The notes under the pieces are model-generated. The model was given only the letters and a program-made list of their open reading frames with translations, was not told the origin of the DNA and did not search any database. From Cavia porcellus (Eukaryota > Chordata > Mammalia > Rodentia > Caviidae): DNA of 64,000 bases. The DNA lies in NCBI RefSeq assembly GCF_034190915.1, contig NW_026947546.1, positions 1,426,001-1,490,000 on the forward strand, given 5' to 3'. The number at the start of each line of letters is the position of its first letter. The stretch's first letter is position 1. This document shows positions 1 through 12,470 of the stretch, one piece after another. A program made the translations under genes and the position numbers.

Positions 1-139
1 CTAATCCCTATCCTAAACCTAACCCTAACCCTAAACCTCACACTAACCCTAAACCTAAACCTAACCCTAAACCTAACCTTAACCCTAACCCGAACCCTAA
101 CCGTAACCCTAACACTCACCCTAACCCTATCCCTAATAG

Positions 140-1290
140 CTAACCCTCACCATAACCATAACTCAAACACTAACACCAAAACCCTAACCCTAATCATAAC
201 ACAAAACCTCACTGTAAACCTAACCCTAACCCTAGCTCTAATCCTAACTTTCTAGCCCTGACCCTAGCCCTAATCCTAACCCTAACCCTAACACCTAACC
301 CTAACCCTAACACCTAACCCTTACCCTAACCCTATCCCTAACCGTAAACCTATCAATAAACTAAAGCCTAGCCCTAAAACTATCCCTAAACCTAATCCTA
401 GAACTGAGCCTAACGCTAACTCTAACTGTAAACTTAAAACTAATCCATAACCATAACCCTAACCAAAACTCTAAAACTCACTCTAACCCTATCCCTAATC
501 CCTAACCCTAACCCTAACCCTAACACAAACACTAACACCGAAACCCTAACCCTAAACCTAACCCGAACCGTAATCCTAAACTTAACCCTAACCGTAACCC
601 TAAGCCTTACCTTAACCCTAAAACTAACACGAACCCAAATTCATAACCCTAAACCTAACTCTAAACCTAACCCTAATCCCTAACCCTAACGATAAGCCTA
701 AACCTAACCCTAAACCTAAACCCTATCCCTAATCGATAACCCTAACTATAACCGTAACCCAAACACTAACTCCTAAACCCTAACCCTAATCATAACACAA
801 CCCTAGCTCTAATCCTAACTTTCTAACTCTAACCCTAACCCTAATATTAAACCGAACACTAACACTAACACCTACCCCTAACCCTAACCTCTAAGCCTAA
901 CCCTAACCCTATCCCTAACCGTAAACCTAATGCTAACCCTATCCCTAACCCTAAACCTATCAATAAACCGAACCCTAGCCCTAAAACTATCCCTAACCCT
1001 AATCCTAGAACTGAGCCTAAAACTAACTCTAAGTGTAAACGTAACAGTAATCCATAACCCTAACCCTAACCCTACCCCTAAACTCACTCTAACACTGTCC
1101 CTAATTCCTAACTCTAACTCTAATCCTAACGCAAACAGTAAACCCGAAAACCTAACCCTAAACCTAACCCTAACATTAATCCTAATCTTCTAACCCAAAC
1201 CCTAATCCTAGCCCTTACCCTAACGCTAAAACTAATCCTAACCCGAAACCCTAACCCTAACCCGAAGCCTAACACTAACACCTAACCCTA
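140..1290 (+). repeat. Ancient paralogous sub-repeat pair inside the unit
   Basis: Two stretches of about 0.57-0.61 kb are recognisably related. The marker CTAGCTCTAATCCTAAC occurs at 232 and 803, 571 bp apart. The following marker ACTGAGCCTAA occurs at 403 and 1010, 607 bp apart. Both copies have CCCAAACACTAAC, AATCATAACACAA, CTATCAATAAAC, CTAGCCCTAAAACT, AATCCATAACC and ACTCACTCTAAC in the same order. A third, more distant relative (A'', marker at 1401) follows. The same arrangement repeats in every family I unit, so the ~2.88 kb unit was itself built from an older shorter repeat. Confidence 0.8.
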
Positions 1291-1832
1291 ACCATAACCC
1301 TATCATTAAATCTAAACTTAATGCTAACCCTGTCCCTAACCCTAACCCAGACAATAAACCTAACCCTAAACCTAAAACTATCCCTAACCCTAATCATAAT
1401 ACTGAGCCTAACACTAACCCTAAGCCTAACCCTAACCCTAAGTTCTAACTCTAACCCTAACCAGAACAGTAACCCTACTCCATAACCCTAACATTAACCT
1501 TTACAATAACCCTAAACCTAACCATAACACTAACCCCTAAGCCTGACCCTAACCTTATCCCTAATCCCTAAGCCTAGCTCTAACAATAACACTAACCCTA
1601 ACCATAACCCTAAACATAAATGTAAACCTAACCCTAACCATAACCATATTCTTATCACCTAACCCATAACCCTAACCAAAACCCGAACCCTAAACCTAAC
1701 CCTAAACCTAATAGTAACCCTGAACCTATCAGTCTTCCGAAGCCTAACCCTGACCCTATCCCTAACACCTAAACCCGAAACCTAACCCTAACCTTCCCCT
1801 AACCCTAACCTTAAACTTAACCGTAAACCTAA

Positions 1833-1862
1833 CCCTAACCCTAACCCTAACCCTAACCCTAA
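1833..1862 (+). repeat. Perfect (CCCTAA)5 tract at the start of module E
   Basis: Five perfect hexamers precede CCATTACCCTAACAC. Equivalent four- or five-hexamer tracts precede E in most units, for example at 11486-11515 and 17238-17267. With four or more GGGTTA runs on the reverse strand, this is the part of each unit with the clearest potential for an intramolecular G-quadruplex and for telomere-protein binding. Both roles are inferred from known properties of TTAGGG repeats, not shown here. Confidence 0.8.
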
Positions 1863-2817
1863 CCATTACCCTAACACTAACACTAATCCTAAACTCTAAC
1901 CCTAACGCTTACCCAAACCCTAACCCTAAACTGTAAAACCAAACCCTAACCCTAACACAAACCATAACCCAAAATCTAAACCTAACCCTAACCTAAATCC
2001 TAACCCTAACCCTAACCCTAACCCATAACAATAACCCTAACCCTAACCGTAACCCTAACCCTAACACTAACTTCTAACCTTAACCCTAACCCTAATCATA
2101 ACCCTAAGACTAAATCTCACCCTAAACAATAACACTAACCCTAAACGTAACCCTAACCCTAAACCTAAACCATATCATAACCCTAAACCTAACACTAAAC
2201 CTAACCCAAAACCTAACCCTAAAACTAAACCTAATCCTAAAACCTAACCCTAACCCTAACACTAAGCCTAACTCTAAAACTAACCATAACCCTAACCTCA
2301 ACCTTAACCCCAAACCCAACCCTATCACTAAACCTGACCCTAAACCTAACCCTAATCTAACCCTAACCCTAACCATAACCCTAAACTTTACCTTTACCCT
2401 AAACTCTAACCCTAATGCTAACCCTAACCCTAATCTCTAATTCTAAAAGATAACAATAAACCTAACCCTAAACCAAACTCTAAACCTAAACCTAACCTTA
2501 ACCCTAACCATAACGCTAACCCTAACTGTAACCCTAGTTTTAACCCTAAGCTGAATACTAACACTAATCCATAACCCTAACCTTAACCCTTACCATAACC
2601 CTAACACTAAATGTAAAACTAGCCCCTAACCCTAACACTAACCCTATCCGTAATCCCTAACCCTAATCCTAACCATAACACTAAAACTAGCCGTAACCCT
2701 AAATGTAACACCAACACCGAACGTAACCCTAAACATAACCTTAACCATATCCTTAACACCTAACCCCTAACCCTAAACCAAACCCTAAACCTAACCATAA
2801 CGCTAACACTAACACTA

Positions 2818-5695
2818 ATGCTAAACCTAAACCCTAACCATAACCCTCACCCTAACGCTAACCCAAAACCTACCTCTAATCCCTATCCTAAACCTAACCC
2901 TAACCCTAACCCTAAACCTCACACTAACCCTAAACCTAAACCTAACCCTAAACCTAACCTTAACCCTAACCCGAACCCTAACCGTAACCCTAACACTCAC
3001 CCTAACCCTATCCCTAATAGCTAACCCTCACCATAACCATAACCCAAACACTAACACCAAAACCCTAACCCTAATCATAACACAAAACCTCACTGTAAAC
3101 CTAACCCTAACCCTAGCTCTAATCCTAACTTTCTAGCCCTGACCCTAGCCCTAATCCTAACCCTAACCCTAACACCTAACCCTAACCCTAACACCTAACC
3201 CTTACCCTAACCCTATCCCTAACCGTAAACCTATCAATAAACTAAAGCCTAGCCCTAAAACTATCCCTAAACCTAATCCTAGAACTGAGCCTAACGCTAA
3301 CTCTAACTGTAAACTTAAAACTAATCCATAACCATAACCCTAACCAAAACTCTAAAACTCACTCTAACCCTATCCCTAATCCCTAACCCTAACCCTAACC
3401 CTAACACAAACACTAACACCGAAACCCTAACCCTAAACCTAACCCGAACCGTAATCCTAAACTTAACCCTAACCGTAACCCTAAGCCTTACCTTAACCCT
3501 AAAACTAACACGAACCCAAATTCATAACCCTAAACCTAACTCTAAACCTAACCCTAATCCCTAACCCTAACGATAAGCCTAAACCTAACCCTAAACCTAA
3601 ACCCTATCCCTAATCGATAACCCTAACTATAACCGTAACCCAAACACTAACTCCTAAACCCTAACCCTAATCATAACACAACCCTAGCTCTAATCCTAAC
3701 TTTCTAACTCTAACCCTAACCCTAATATTAAACCGAACACTAACACTAACACCTACCCCTAACCCTAACCCCTAAGCCTAACCCTAACCCTATCCCTAAC
3801 CGTAAACCTAATTCTAACCCTATCCCTAACCCTAAACCTATCAATAAACCGAACCCTAGCCCTAAAACTATCCCTAACCCTAATCCTAGAACTGAGCCTA
3901 AAACTAACTCTAACTGTAAACGTAACAGTAATCCATAACCCTAACCCTAACCCTACCCCTAAACTCACTCTAACACTGTCCCTAATTCCTAACTCTAACT
4001 CTAATCCTAACGCAAACAGTAACCCCGAAACCCTAACCCTAAACCTAACCCTAACATTAATCCTAATCTTCTAACCCTAACCCTAACCCTAGCCCTTACC
4101 CTAACGCTAAAACTAATCCTAACCCGAAACCCTAACCCTAACCCGAAGCCTAACACTAACACCTAACCCTAACCATAACCCTATCATTAAATCTAAACTT
4201 AATGCTAACCCTGTCCCTAACACTAACCCAGACAATAAACCTAACCCTAAACCTAAAACTATCCCTAACCCTAATCATAATACTGAGCCTAACACTAACC
4301 CTAAGCCTAACCCTAACCCTAAGTTCTAACTCTAACCCTAACCAGAACAGTAACCCTAGTCCATAACCCTAACATTAACCTTTACAATAACCCTAACCCT
4401 AACCGTAACACTAACCCCTAAGCCTGACCCTAACCTTATCCCTAATCCCTAAGCCTAGCTCTAACAATAACACTAACCCTAACCATAACCCTAAACATAA
4501 CTGTAAACCTAACCCTAACCATAACCATATTCTTATCACCTAACCCATAACCCTAATCAATACCCGAACCCTAAACCTAACCCTAAACCTAATAGTAATC
4601 CTGAACCTATCAGTCTTCCGAAGCCTAATCCTGACCCTATCCCTAACACCTAAACCCGAAACCTAACCCTAACCTGCCCCTAACCCTAACCTTAAACGTA
4701 ACCGTAAACCTAACCATAACCCTAACCCTAACCCTAACCCTAACCATTACCCTAACACTAACACTAATCCTAAACTCTAACCCTAACACTTACCCTAACC
4801 CTAACCCTAAACTGTAAAACCAAACCCTAACCCTAACACAAACCATAACCCAAAATCTAAACCTAACCCTAACCTAAATCCTAACCCTAACCCTAACCCT
4901 AACACATAACAATAACCGTAACCCTAACCGTAACCCTAACCCTAACACTAACTTCTAACCTTAACCCTAACCCTAATCATAACCCTAAGACTAAATCTCA
5001 CCCTAAACAATAACACTAACCCTAAACGTAACCCTAACCCTAAACCTAAACCATATCATAACCCTAAACCTAACACTAAACCTAACCCAAAACCTAACCC
5101 TAAAACGAAACCTAATCCTAAAACCTAACCCTAAACCTAACACTAAGCCTAACTCTAAAACTAACCATAACCCTAACCTTAACCTTAACTCTAAACCCAA
5201 CCCTATCCCTAAACCTGACCCTAAACCTAACCCTAATCTAACCCTAACCCTAACCATAACCCTAAACTTTACCTTTACCCTAAACTCTAACCCTAATGCT
5301 AACCCTAACCCTAATCTCTAATTCTAAAAGATAACAATAAACCTAACCCTAAACCGAACTCTAAACCTAAACCTAACCTTAACCCTAAACATAACGCTAA
5401 CCCTAACCGTATCCCTTTTTAACCCTAAGCCGAATACTAACACTAATCCATAATCCTAACCTTAACCCTTACCATAACCCTAACACTAAATGTAAAACTA
5501 GCCCCTAACCCTAACACTAACCCTATCCGTAATCCCTAACCCTAATCCTAACCCTAACACTAAAACTAGCCGTAACCGTAAATGTAACACCAACACCGAA
5601 CGTAACCCTAAACATAACCTTAACCATATCCTTAACACCTATCCCCTAACCCTAACCCAAACCCTAACCTAACCATAATCCTAACACTAACACTA
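2818..5695 (+). repeat. Family I unit 2 (2,878 bp)
   Basis: Complete unit with the landmark at 4612. Compared with unit 1 it has one extra CCCTAA in the C module near 2900. Its first ~1.2 kb matches unit 5 (offset 9,653) almost perfectly and its second half less well. For example, AGTCC near 4357 is ACTCC in unit 5, and AATCAATACCC near 4556 is ACCAAAACCC there. In B it has a T5 run near 5416 (CCCTTTTTAACCC) where most units read CCTAGTTTTAACCC. The same T5 variant returns near 45143 in the 6-kb cassette. Confidence 0.85.
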
Positions 5696-7660
5696 ATGCT
5701 AACCCTAAACCCTAACCACAACCCTCAACCTAATGCTAACCCAAAACCTACCTCTAATCCCTATCCTAAACCTAACCCTAACCCTAACCCTAAACCTCAC
5801 ACTAACCCTAAACCTAAACCTAACCCTAAACCTAACCTTAACCCTAACCCTAACCCTAACCGTAACCCTAACACTCACCCTAACCCTATCCCTAATCGCT
5901 AACCCTAACCATAACCATAACCCAAACACTAACACCAAAACCCTAACCCTAATCATAACACAAAACCTCACTGTAACCCTAACCCTAACCCTAGCTCTAA
6001 TCCTAACCTTCTAGCCCTGACACTAGCCCTAATCCTAACCCTAACCCTAACACCTAACCCTAAACCTAACACCTAACCCTAACCCTAACCCTATCCCTAA
6101 CCGTAAACCTATCAATAAACTAAAGCCTAGCCCTAAAACTATCCCTAAACCTAATCCTAGAACTGAGCCTAACGCTAACTCTAACTGTAAACTTAAAACT
6201 AATCCATAACCATAACCCTAAGCAAAACCCTAAAACTCACTCTAACCCTATCCCTAATCCCTAACCCTAACCCTAACCCTAAAACACACACTAACACCGA
6301 AACCCTAACCCTAAACCTAACCCGAAACCTAATCCTAAACTTAACCCTAAACCTAACCCTAAACCTAACCATAAACCTAACCGTAACCCTAAGCCTAACC
6401 TTAACCCTAAAACTAACACGAACCCAAATTCATAACCCTAAACCTTACTCTAAACCTAACTCTAATCCCTAATCCTAATGATAAGCCTAAACCTAACCCT
6501 AAACCTAAACCCTATCCCTAATCGCTAACCCTAACTATAACCATAACCCAAACACTAACTCCAAAACCCTAACCCTAATCATAACACAACCCTAGCTCTA
6601 ATCCTAACCTTCTAACTCTAACCCTAACCCTAATATTAAACCGAACACTAACACTAACACCTACCCCTAACCCTAACCCCTAACCCTAACCCTAACCCTA
6701 TCCCTAACCGTAAACCTAATGCTAACCCTATCTCTAACCCTAAACCTATCAATAAACCGAACCCTAGCCCTAAAACTATCCCTAAACCTAATCCTAGAAC
6801 TGAGCCTAAAACTAACTCTAACTGTAAACCTAACCCTAATCCATAACCCTAACCCTAACCCTACCCCTAAACTCACGCTAACCCTATCCCTAATCCCTAA
6901 CCCTAACCCTAACCCTATCCCTAACCGTAAACCTAATGCTAACCCTAACCCTAACCCTAACCCTAACCCTAACCCTAACCCTAACCAAAACCCTAACCCT
7001 AATCATAACACAAAACCTCACTGTAACCCTAACCCTAACCCTAGCTCTAATCCTAACCTTCTAGCCCTGACTCTAACACCTAACCCTAACGCTAACACCT
7101 AACCCTAACCCTAACCCTATCCCTAACTGTAAACCTATCAATAAACTAAAGCCTAGCCCTAAAACTATCACTAAACCTAATCCTAGAACTGAGCCTAACG
7201 CTAACTCTAACTGTAAACTTAAAACTAATCCATAACCATAACCCTAACCAAAACCCTAAAACTCACTCTAACCCTATCCCTAATCCCTAACCCTAACCCT
7301 AACCCTAACACAGACACTAACACCGAAACCCTAACCCTAAACCTAACCCGAACCCTAATCCTAAACTTAACCCTAACCGTAACACTAAGCCTTACCTTAA
7401 CCCTAAAACTAACACGAACCCAAATTCATAACCCTAAACCTAACTCTAAACCTAACCCTAATCCCTAACCCTAACGATAAGCCTAAACCTAACCCTAAAC
7501 CTAAACCCTATCCCTAATCGATAACCCTAACTATAACCATAACCCAAACACTAACTCCAAAACCCTAACCCTAATCATAACACAACCCTAGCTCTAATCC
7601 TAACCTTCTAACTCTAACCCTAACCCTAATATTAAGCCGAACCCTAACACTAACACCTAC

Positions 7661-7691
<31 letters not shown>

Positions 7692-9595
7692 CCCTATCCT
7701 TAACCGTAAACCTAATGCTAACCCTATCCCTAACCCTAAACCTATCAATAAACCGAACCCTAGCCCTAAAACTATCCCTAACCCTAATCCTAGAACTGAG
7801 CCTAAAACTAACTCTAACTGTAAACGTAACAGTAATCCATAACCCTAACCCTAACCCTACCCCTAAACTCACTCTAACACTGTCTCTAATTCCTAACTCT
7901 AACTCTAATCCTAACGCAAACAGTAACCCCGAAACCCTAACCCTAAACCTAACCCTAACATTAATCCTAATCTTCTAACCCTAACCCTAACCCTAGCCCT
8001 TACCCTAACGCTAAAACTAATCCTAACCCGAAACCCTAACCCTAACCCGAAGCCTAACACTAACACCTAACCCTAACCATAACCCTATCATTAAATCTAA
8101 ACTTAATGCTAACCCTGTCCCTAACCCTAACCCAGACAATAAACCTAACCCTAAACCTAAAACTATCCCTAACCCTAATCATAATACTGAGCCTAACACT
8201 AACCCTAAGCCTAACCCTAACCCTAATTTCTAACTCTAACCCTAACCAGAACAGTAACCCTAGTCCATAACCCTAACATTAACCTTTACAATATCCCTAA
8301 CCTAACCGTAAAACTAACCCCTAAGCCTGACCCTAACCTTATCCCTAATCCCTAAGCCTAGCTCTAACAATAACACTAACCCTAACCATAACCCTAAACA
8401 TAACTGTAAACCTAACCCTAACCATAACCATATTCTTATCACCTAACCCATAACCCTAACCAAAACCCGAACCCTAAACCTAACCCTAAACCTAATAGTA
8501 ACCCTGAACCTATCAGTCTTCCGAAGCCTAACCCTGACCCTATCACTAACACCTAAACCCGAAACCTAACCCTAACCTGCCCCTAACCCTAACCTTAAAC
8601 GTAACCATAAATCTAACCCTAACCCTAACCCTAACCCTAACCATTACCCTAACACTAACACTAATCCTAAACTCTAACCCTAACACTTACCCAAACCCTA
8701 ACCCTAAACTGTAAAACCAAACCCTAACCCTAACACAAACCATAACCCAAAATCTAAACCTAACCCTAACCTAAATCCTAACCCTAACCCTAACCCTAAC
8801 CCATAACAATAACCCTAACCCTAACTGTAACCCTAACCCTAACACTAACTTCTAACCTTAACCCTAACCCTAATCATAACCCTAAGACTAAATCTCACCC
8901 TAAACAATAACACTAACCCTAAACCTAACCCTAACCCTAAACCTAAACCATATCATAACCCTAAACCTAACACTAAACCTAACCCAAAACCTAACCCTAA
9001 AACTAAACCTAATCCTAAAACCTAACCCTAACCCTAACACTAAGCCTAACTCTAAAACTAACCATAACCCTAACCTCAACCTTAACCCCAAACCCAACCC
9101 TATCACTAAACCTGACCCTAAACCTAACCCTAATCTAACCCTAACCCTAACCATAACCCTAAACTTTACCTTTACCCTAAACTCTAACCCTAATGCTAAC
9201 CCTAACCCTAATCTCTAATTCTAAAAGATAACAATAAATCTAACCCTAAACCGAACTCTAAACCTAAACCTAACCTTAACCCTAACCATAACGCTAACCC
9301 TAACTGTAACCCTAGTTTTAACCGTAAGCTGAATACTAACACTAATCCATAACCCTAACCTTAACCCTTACCATAACCCTAACACTAAATGTAAAACTAG
9401 CCCCTAACCCTAACACTAACCCTATCCGTAATCCCTAACCCTAATCCTAACCATAACACTAAAACTAGCCGTAACCCTAAATGTAACACCAACACCGAAC
9501 GTAACCCTAAACATAACCTTAACCATATCCTTAACACCTAACCCCTAACCCTAAACCAAACCCTAAACCTAATCATAACGCTAACACTAACACTA
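5696..9595 (+). repeat. Family I unit 3, enlarged (3,900 bp) by a ~1 kb partial repeat
   Basis: Module A occurs twice here, with its reverse-strand open frame at 6673-6876 and again at 7669-7872, 996 bp apart, and with no E, B or C start between. After the first A copy the sequence runs through CCGTAAACCTAATGCTAA into seven perfect CCCTAA hexamers (6943-6984). It then re-enters module C at CCAAAACCCTAACCCTAATC, equivalent to about 5938. The unit is thus a 2.9 kb unit plus a partial C-end/A'/A duplication. The landmark is at 8515. Confidence 0.88.
6943..6984 (+). repeat. Perfect (CCCTAA)7, longest perfect tract noticed
   Basis: Seven consecutive perfect hexamers, the longest run I found in the window. 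It sits exactly at the junction where module A is joined to the end of module C in the enlarged third unit. Other units have no such run at either parent position. The tract therefore marks a recombination or repair joint, either because the break was healed within telomeric sequence or because perfect repeats are where pairing happened. Confidence 0.85.
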
Positions 9596-12470
9596 ATGCT
9601 AAACCTAAACCCTAACCATAACCCTCACCCTAACGCTAACCCAAAACCTACCTCTAATCCCTATCCTAAACCTAACCCTAACCCTAAACCTCACACTAAC
9701 CCTAAACCTAAACCTAACCCTAAACCTAACCTTAACCCTAACCCGAACCCTAACCGTAACCCTAACACTCACCCTAACCCTATCCCTAATAGCTAACCCT
9801 CACCATAACCATAACTCAAACACTAACACCAAAACCCTAACCCTAATCATAACACAAAACCTCACTGTAAACCTAACCCTAACCCTAGCTCTAATCCTAA
9901 CTTTCTAGCCCTGACCCTAGCCCTAATCCTAACCCTAACCCTAACACCTAACCCTAACCCTAACACCTAACCCTTACCCTAACCCTATCCCTAACCGTAA
10001 ACCTATCAATAAACTAAAGCCTAGCCCTAAAACTATCCCTAAACCTAATCCTAGAACTGAGCCTAACGCTAACTCTAACTGTAAACTTAAAACTAATCCA
10101 TAACCATAACCCTAACCAAAACTCTAAAACTCACTCTAACCCTATCCCTAATCCCTAACCCTAACCCTAACCCTAACACAAACACTAACACCGAAACCCT
10201 AACCCTAAACCTAACCCGAACCGTAATCCTAAACTTAACCCTAACCGTAACCCTAAGCCTTACCTTAACCCTAAAACTAACACGAACCCAAATTCATAAC
10301 CCTAAACCTAACTCTAAACCTAACCCTAATCCCTAACCCTAACGATAAGCCTAAACCTAACCCTAAACCTAAACCCTATCCCTAATCGATAACCCTAACT
10401 ATAACCGTAACCCAAACACTAACTCCTAAACCCTAACCCTAATCATAACACAACCCTAGCTCTAATCCTAACTTTCTAACTCTAACCCTAACCCTAATAT
10501 TAAACCGAACACTAACACTAACACCTACCCCTAACCCTAACCTCTAAGCCTAACCCTAACCCTATCCCTAACCGTAAACCTAATGCTAACCCTATCCCTA
10601 ACCCTAAACCTATCAATAAACCGAACCCTAGCCCTAAAACTATCCCTAACCCTAATCCTAGAACTGAGCCTAAAACTAACTCTAAGTGTAAACGTAACAG
10701 TAATCCATAACCCTAACCCTAACCCTACCCCTAAACTCACTCTAACACTGTCCCTAATTCCTAACTCTAACTCTAATCCTAACGCAAACAGTAAACCCGA
10801 AAACCTAACCCTAAACCTAACCCTAACATTAATCCTAATCTTCTAACCCAAACCCTAATCCTAGCCCTTACCCTAACGCTAAAACTAATCCTAACCCGAA
10901 ACCCTAACCCTAACCCGAAGCCTAACACTAACACCTAACCCTAACCATAACCCTATCATTAAATCTAAACTTAATGCTAACCCTGTCCCTAACCCTAACC
11001 CAGACAATAAACCTAACCCTAAACCTAAAACTATCCCTAACCCTAATCATAATACTGAGCCTAACACTAACCCTAAGCCTAACCCTAACCCTAAGTTCTA
11101 ACTCTAACCCTAACCAGAACAGTAACCCTACTCCATAACCCTAACATTAACCTTTACAATAACCCTAAACCTAACCATAACACTAACCCCTAAGCCTGAC
11201 CCTAACCTTATCCCTAATCCCTAAGCCTAGCTCTAACAATAACACTAACCCTAACCATAACCCTAAACATAAATGTAAACCTAACCCTAACCATAACCAT
11301 ATTCTTATCACCTAACCCATAACCCTAACCAAAACCCGAACCCTAAACCTAACCCTAAACCTAATAGTAACCCTGAACCTATCAGTCTTCCGAAGCCTAA
11401 CCCTGACCCTATCCCTAACACCTAAACCCGAAACCTAACCCTAACCTTCCCCTAACCCTAACCTTAAACTTAACCGTAAACCTAACCCTAACCCTAACCC
11501 TAACCCTAACCCTAACCATTACCCTAACACTAACACTAATCCTAAACTCTAACCCTAACGCTTACCCAAACCCTAACCCTAAACTGTAAAACCAAACCCT
11601 AACCCTAACACAAACCATAACCCAAAATCTAAACCTAACCCTAACCTAAATCCTAACCCTAACCCTAACCCTAACCCATAACAATAACCCTAACCCTAAC
11701 CGTAACCCTAACCCTAACACTAACTTCTAACCTTAACCCTAACCCTAATCATAACCCTAAGACTAAATCTCACCCTAAACAATAACACTAACCCTAAACG
11801 TAACCCTAACCCTAAACCTAAACCATATCATAACCCTAAACCCAACACTAAACCTAACCCAAAACCTAACCCTAAAACTAAACCTAATCCTAAAACCTAA
11901 CCCTAACCCTAACACTAAGCCTAACTCTAAAACTAACCATAACCCTAACCTCAACCTTAACCCCAAACCCAACCCTATCACTAAACCTGACCCTAAACCT
12001 AACCCTAATCTAACCCTAACCCTAACCATAACCCTAAACTTTACCTTTACCCTAAACTCTAACCCTAATGCTAACCCTAACCCTAATCTCTAATTCTAAA
12101 AGATAACAATAAACCTAACCCTAAACCAAACTCTAAACCTAAACCTAACCTTAACCCTAACCATAACGCTAACCCTAACTGTAACCCTAGTTTTAACCCT
12201 AAGCTGAATACTAACACTAATCCATAACCCTAACCTTAACCCTTACCATAACCCTAACACTAAATGTAAAACTAGCCCCTAACCCTAACACTAACCCTAT
12301 CCGTAATCCCTAACCCTAATCCTAACCATAACACTAAAACTAGCCGTAACCCTAAATGTAACACCAACACCGAACGTAACCCTAAACATAACCTTAACCA
12401 TATCCTTAACACCTAACCCCTAACCCTAAACCAAACCCTAAACCTAACCATAACGCTAACACTAACACTA
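9596..12470 (+). repeat. Family I unit 4 (2,875 bp)
   Basis: From 9654 on, this unit is nearly base-for-base the same as unit 1, including rare variants and the missing hexamer in C. One difference I noted is near 11842, where CCTAACACT has become CCCAACACT. The landmark is at 11384. It begins the second copy of the 9,653-bp super-unit (units of 2878 + 3900 + 2875 bp). Confidence 0.88.

Larger units (their letters stand above)
1..2817 (+). repeat. Family I unit 1 (left-truncated by window edge)
   Basis: This unit begins inside module C; position 1 corresponds to position 2876 of the next unit and to 9654 of unit 4. It carries C-end, A' (marker ACTGAGCC at 403), A (same marker at 1010), A'' (1401), the landmark at 1731, E from about 1862 and B from about 2100. 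It shares private variants with unit 4 that are rare elsewhere, for example CTAAGTGTAAAC near 1029, ACCCGAAAACC near 1142 and ACTCAAACAC near 161. It is therefore closer to a unit 9.65 kb away than to its direct neighbour. Confidence 0.88.

Noticed and set aside
5416..5420. T5 runs as transcription terminators
   Set aside because: Short T runs occur in isolation with no upstream gene or hairpin. They are ordinary variants of the B module.
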